This document shows, one piece after another, positions 61,568 to 64,000 of a stretch of 64,000 nt of DNA. Made by a program: the position numbers and the translations under genes. The DNA is from Selaginella tamariscina (Eukaryota > Streptophyta > Lycopodiopsida > Selaginellales > Selaginellaceae). The DNA lies in contig PUQB01000740.1 of NCBI GenBank assembly GCA_003024785.1, forward strand, positions 1 through 64,000, written 5' to 3'. Under the pieces are notes generated by a model. That model had not been told where the DNA came from. It did no database searches and was given only the letters and a program-made list of their open reading frames with translations. Numbering within the stretch: the stretch's first letter is position 1; the number at the start of each line of letters is the position of its first letter.

Positions 61568-62110
61568 AGAAATTAATTGAGAAAATCCCATTAATATATA
61601 CAAATGTAGAATAATTACTAAAATAATTAACTAATTTAATTATGATAATCATGTTTAATATTGGAATATTCTTGGAATAATAAGAAAATAATAAAGAATA
61701 TCCCATTAATATAAAGAAATGTAGATTAATTACTCGAATAATTAAGAAAATAATATTAATAAACACACTATGAATATATTATAAATGATACATAATAATA
61801 TATCAATTTATTTATTGTATAAGTATATATATTTATATATATACTTAATAATATGTACTAGAATATTAAGAATGTAGAATAATTACTAAAATTTCATAAT
61901 ATTAAACAGCTTGAATCACTTGAATCATATTAAATGTAATTTATAAAAATAATTGGAATTAAAGAGTATATATGTTAGAGTGTCGGTTATTTATGTTAAC
62001 TCATCTTAAATTTTATTTTATTTTATTTTCAAAAATTTAAAATTATGACATAAGTATTATTAGTCTAACATATAAATTTAAAAATGCATTTAATTCCTAT
62101 TCAAATTCAG
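61568..62110. other. AT-rich tract, unit 5
   Basis: Matches 11761-12310, including the second part of the 113-bp tandem repeat. No gene is seen. Confidence 0.65.
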
Positions 62111-63130
62111 ATCTGGTTTTTTCTTCAGCAAGGATTTCTTCATTTCTGTAATTTTCTCTCTTTAGATCTTCTTTTTTCTTAATAGTGATCACCTAAGGAA
62201 CGACATTAAATTAGGTGCTATTGTTTATAAAAAAGCACAGCGCCTTCAATGCTGTTTACAAGTAAGTATTATAAACAAATTTAGAAATACTTATAAAAAT
62301 TCACTCTCTTACATTCTCTCTTAAAATTAAAATTTAAAGGTTTAGGAATCCATTAGCATTACATTATATTTCATTAGGGATTTATCTCGTTTACACATCC
62401 TTTTCACTTAAAATTCTTGGTTAGCCGAGGCAACGGGATTAATCCGGCCATTTTTTTTTTGCCTCTTTAAAACTCTTTAAAACATGACAGCCGTGGCATG
62501 ATTAATCCGGCCAATGCTTCCATGCCTCTTAGAAAGAGCAGCGGGATTAATTTTGCAAACAACTCTCTGAAATGATGAAGAATTAATAGAATTTATTATA
62601 AAGAATTATTGGCGGGATCAATCCTGCCCATCATTCTAAGAGGCAGAGAAGGGGTGGCGGGATTAATCTCGCCACCACTTCCCTGTTTTAGATATTTGTG
62701 GGCAAGATTTATCCTGTCGACCAGTTTAAAAGGCAGGGAAGCATTGACGAGATTAATCCTGCCACTCCCTTGAGATCTCTCTGAAATCATAACTTCGGAG
62801 AGGATTATTCCCGCCACCTATTCCCCATCGGTAAGAGTTGTGAGTGGGATTAATCGCGCCGACTCTTCCTCATCAGAGAGAGTTGGCGATGGGATTAATC
62901 CCGCCAACTCTCTCCAACAAGGAGTAACCAGCGGTGGGATTAATCCCGCCAACTTTCTTCAACGAGGAAGAGTCAGTAGTGGGATTAATCCCGCCGCTTC
63001 TCTTTGACGAGGAAGAGTTGGCGACATGATTGAACCCGCCAACTCTCTCCAACGAGGAAGTAGTGGGCGGGATTAATCATGCCCACCATTTTATTAGGCA
63101 GGGAAGGGGTGGCGGATTAATCTTGCCACC
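62110..63130. repeat. P module 2 and palindrome array II, unit 5
   Basis: Matches 12310-13315, with the full set of fifteen or so palindromes. AATCGCGCC at about 62848 is shared with unit 3 (41970), where unit 1 has AATCCGCC. Confidence 0.85.
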
Positions 63131-63269
63131 AATTCTATTAATCAAGCATGATAATCTATAGTTATACATAATTATATATTATTGCACACACATATATTAA
63201 GCACCCTCGATTTAGATTTTTGGAAATATTACATAAATAAATATCATAAATAACACAATTATTTATGTG

Positions 63270-64000
63270 TAGGATAATATTTTAATACTGGAAATAAAGT
63301 ATGTCTTCTTCGGAACAACGAGATAGTTGGCACTTGAATTGTGGAAGTTCGAGATGATAATGCGTTATGTTACAATATTGCCTAAGGATCTTATGTGTAT
63401 GTATGGGTGAACACCATTTGCAAGCATGTTAAGGTTCCTAAAATGGAATTTGAAGAGGGTTCTCCTGTATTGTAGAATGTAGATGAATTAAAAGCTGATA
63501 CATAATATGTAGAGTCACAAATAAATAGTAGTACGAGTTCACCAAATGATGGCTTGCCTGCTGTAATGGATGAGATGATTCTTTTTCTTTATGAGATTGA
63601 GATTGGGAGAGGCATCATCATAGTTATAAATCCATAGAAGCCGTATCAAAAGAGAAACTAGGGGCCTACTTCGTGGGTGTAGTTGTGACAGAGGTTTCAC
63701 CTAATGGCACATTGCATCTTGGATCCCTCGTGAGGTGCGAACATATGAATTAAGACGGCGAGATGGTTGAACATATTCAGGGTTGGATTTCAATAATAAT
63801 AACTCGAAAGAACAACCCATATTTGAAGAGGTTTCTTGCATTGGTCCTATAGTAAAAAAAAAGGCGATTCATGGGTTGCAGATCTGCCCTTACAAGTTTT
63901 AGCAAGACGGTCAAGATCGATCTTACATCTTCGACAAGTGTTACTAGCATTTCCACGATTGACTGCTGCAAGAAAAAGTATTGTCAAATGGCAAACCGGA
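63270..64000 (+). pseudogene. Transposase relic, N-terminal part, unit 5 (cut by window edge)
   Basis: Matches 13455-14180 and runs off the window at CAAACCGGA. Frame breaks are as in unit 1; a longer A run (about 63853-63861) shifts the frame before the GGCGATTCATGGG segment. Confidence 0.5.

Larger units (their letters stand above)
60979..64000. repeat. 16-kb tandem unit, copy 5, with ~11-kb internal deletion
   Basis: 60979 to about 61540 matches 1-530. From 61568 the sequence matches 11761 onward, to 14180 at the window end. The join carries a short repetitive ATGTATAAG/AAATGTATAA stretch (61538-61567). F-box b, c and d, the Ty3 relic and array I are missing from this copy. Confidence 0.85.

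Overview
The window looks like nuclear DNA from a land plant. It has GT-AG introns, TATA-like and telo-box motifs upstream of a plant-type F-box gene, a plant-type FCP1-like gene, and relics of DDE transposons and Ty3/gypsy elements. The readable introns are very short (51-61 bp), a size I associate with lycophytes such as Selaginella. The lineage is not settled from sequence alone. Nothing is bacterial in layout: there are no operons, ribosome-binding sites or CRISPR.

Layout. Most of the window is a tandem array of one ~16 kb unit: copy 1 (1-16011), copy 2 cut short (16012-28093), copy 3 lacking its start (34511-44935), copy 4 complete (44936-60978) and copy 5 with an ~11 kb internal deletion (60979-64000). 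In order, each full unit holds: block X; F-box copy b (-); middle part of a transposase relic (-); F-box copy c (+); a Ty3/gypsy reverse-transcriptase relic (-); a P module; middle and C-terminal parts of the transposase relic (+); inverted block X; F-box copy d (+); palindrome array I; an AT-rich tract; a second P module with palindrome array II; the N-terminal part of the transposase relic (+); partial X; and F-box copy a (-). Copies d at 25822 and 54883 and copy b at 2163 are intact short F-box ORFs (170-173 codons). The other copies carry frameshifts or are partial.

Between array copies 2 and 3 lies a unique island (28094-33200) with two minus-strand genes. One is a multi-exon gene with a ParB-like segment and a degenerate DNA-methyltransferase-like C-terminus. 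The other is an FCP1/NLI-interacting-factor-like phosphatase gene whose second motif-I aspartate is asparagine. Each has two single-base frame breaks, several in or near homopolymers, so pseudogenes and uncorrected assembly errors cannot be told apart here. From 33240 to 34500 the island ends in a dense, regularly spaced array of the palindrome GGCGGGATTAATCCCGCC.

The most unusual signal is this palindrome family. It forms ~44-bp-period arrays whose spacers recur in both orientations. It sits just 5' of both main transposase relics in every unit, and one copy lies inside a 61-bp intron of the ParB-like gene. A second intron of that gene is bounded by an 11-bp direct repeat, as expected if the intron was gained by insertion or tandem duplication.
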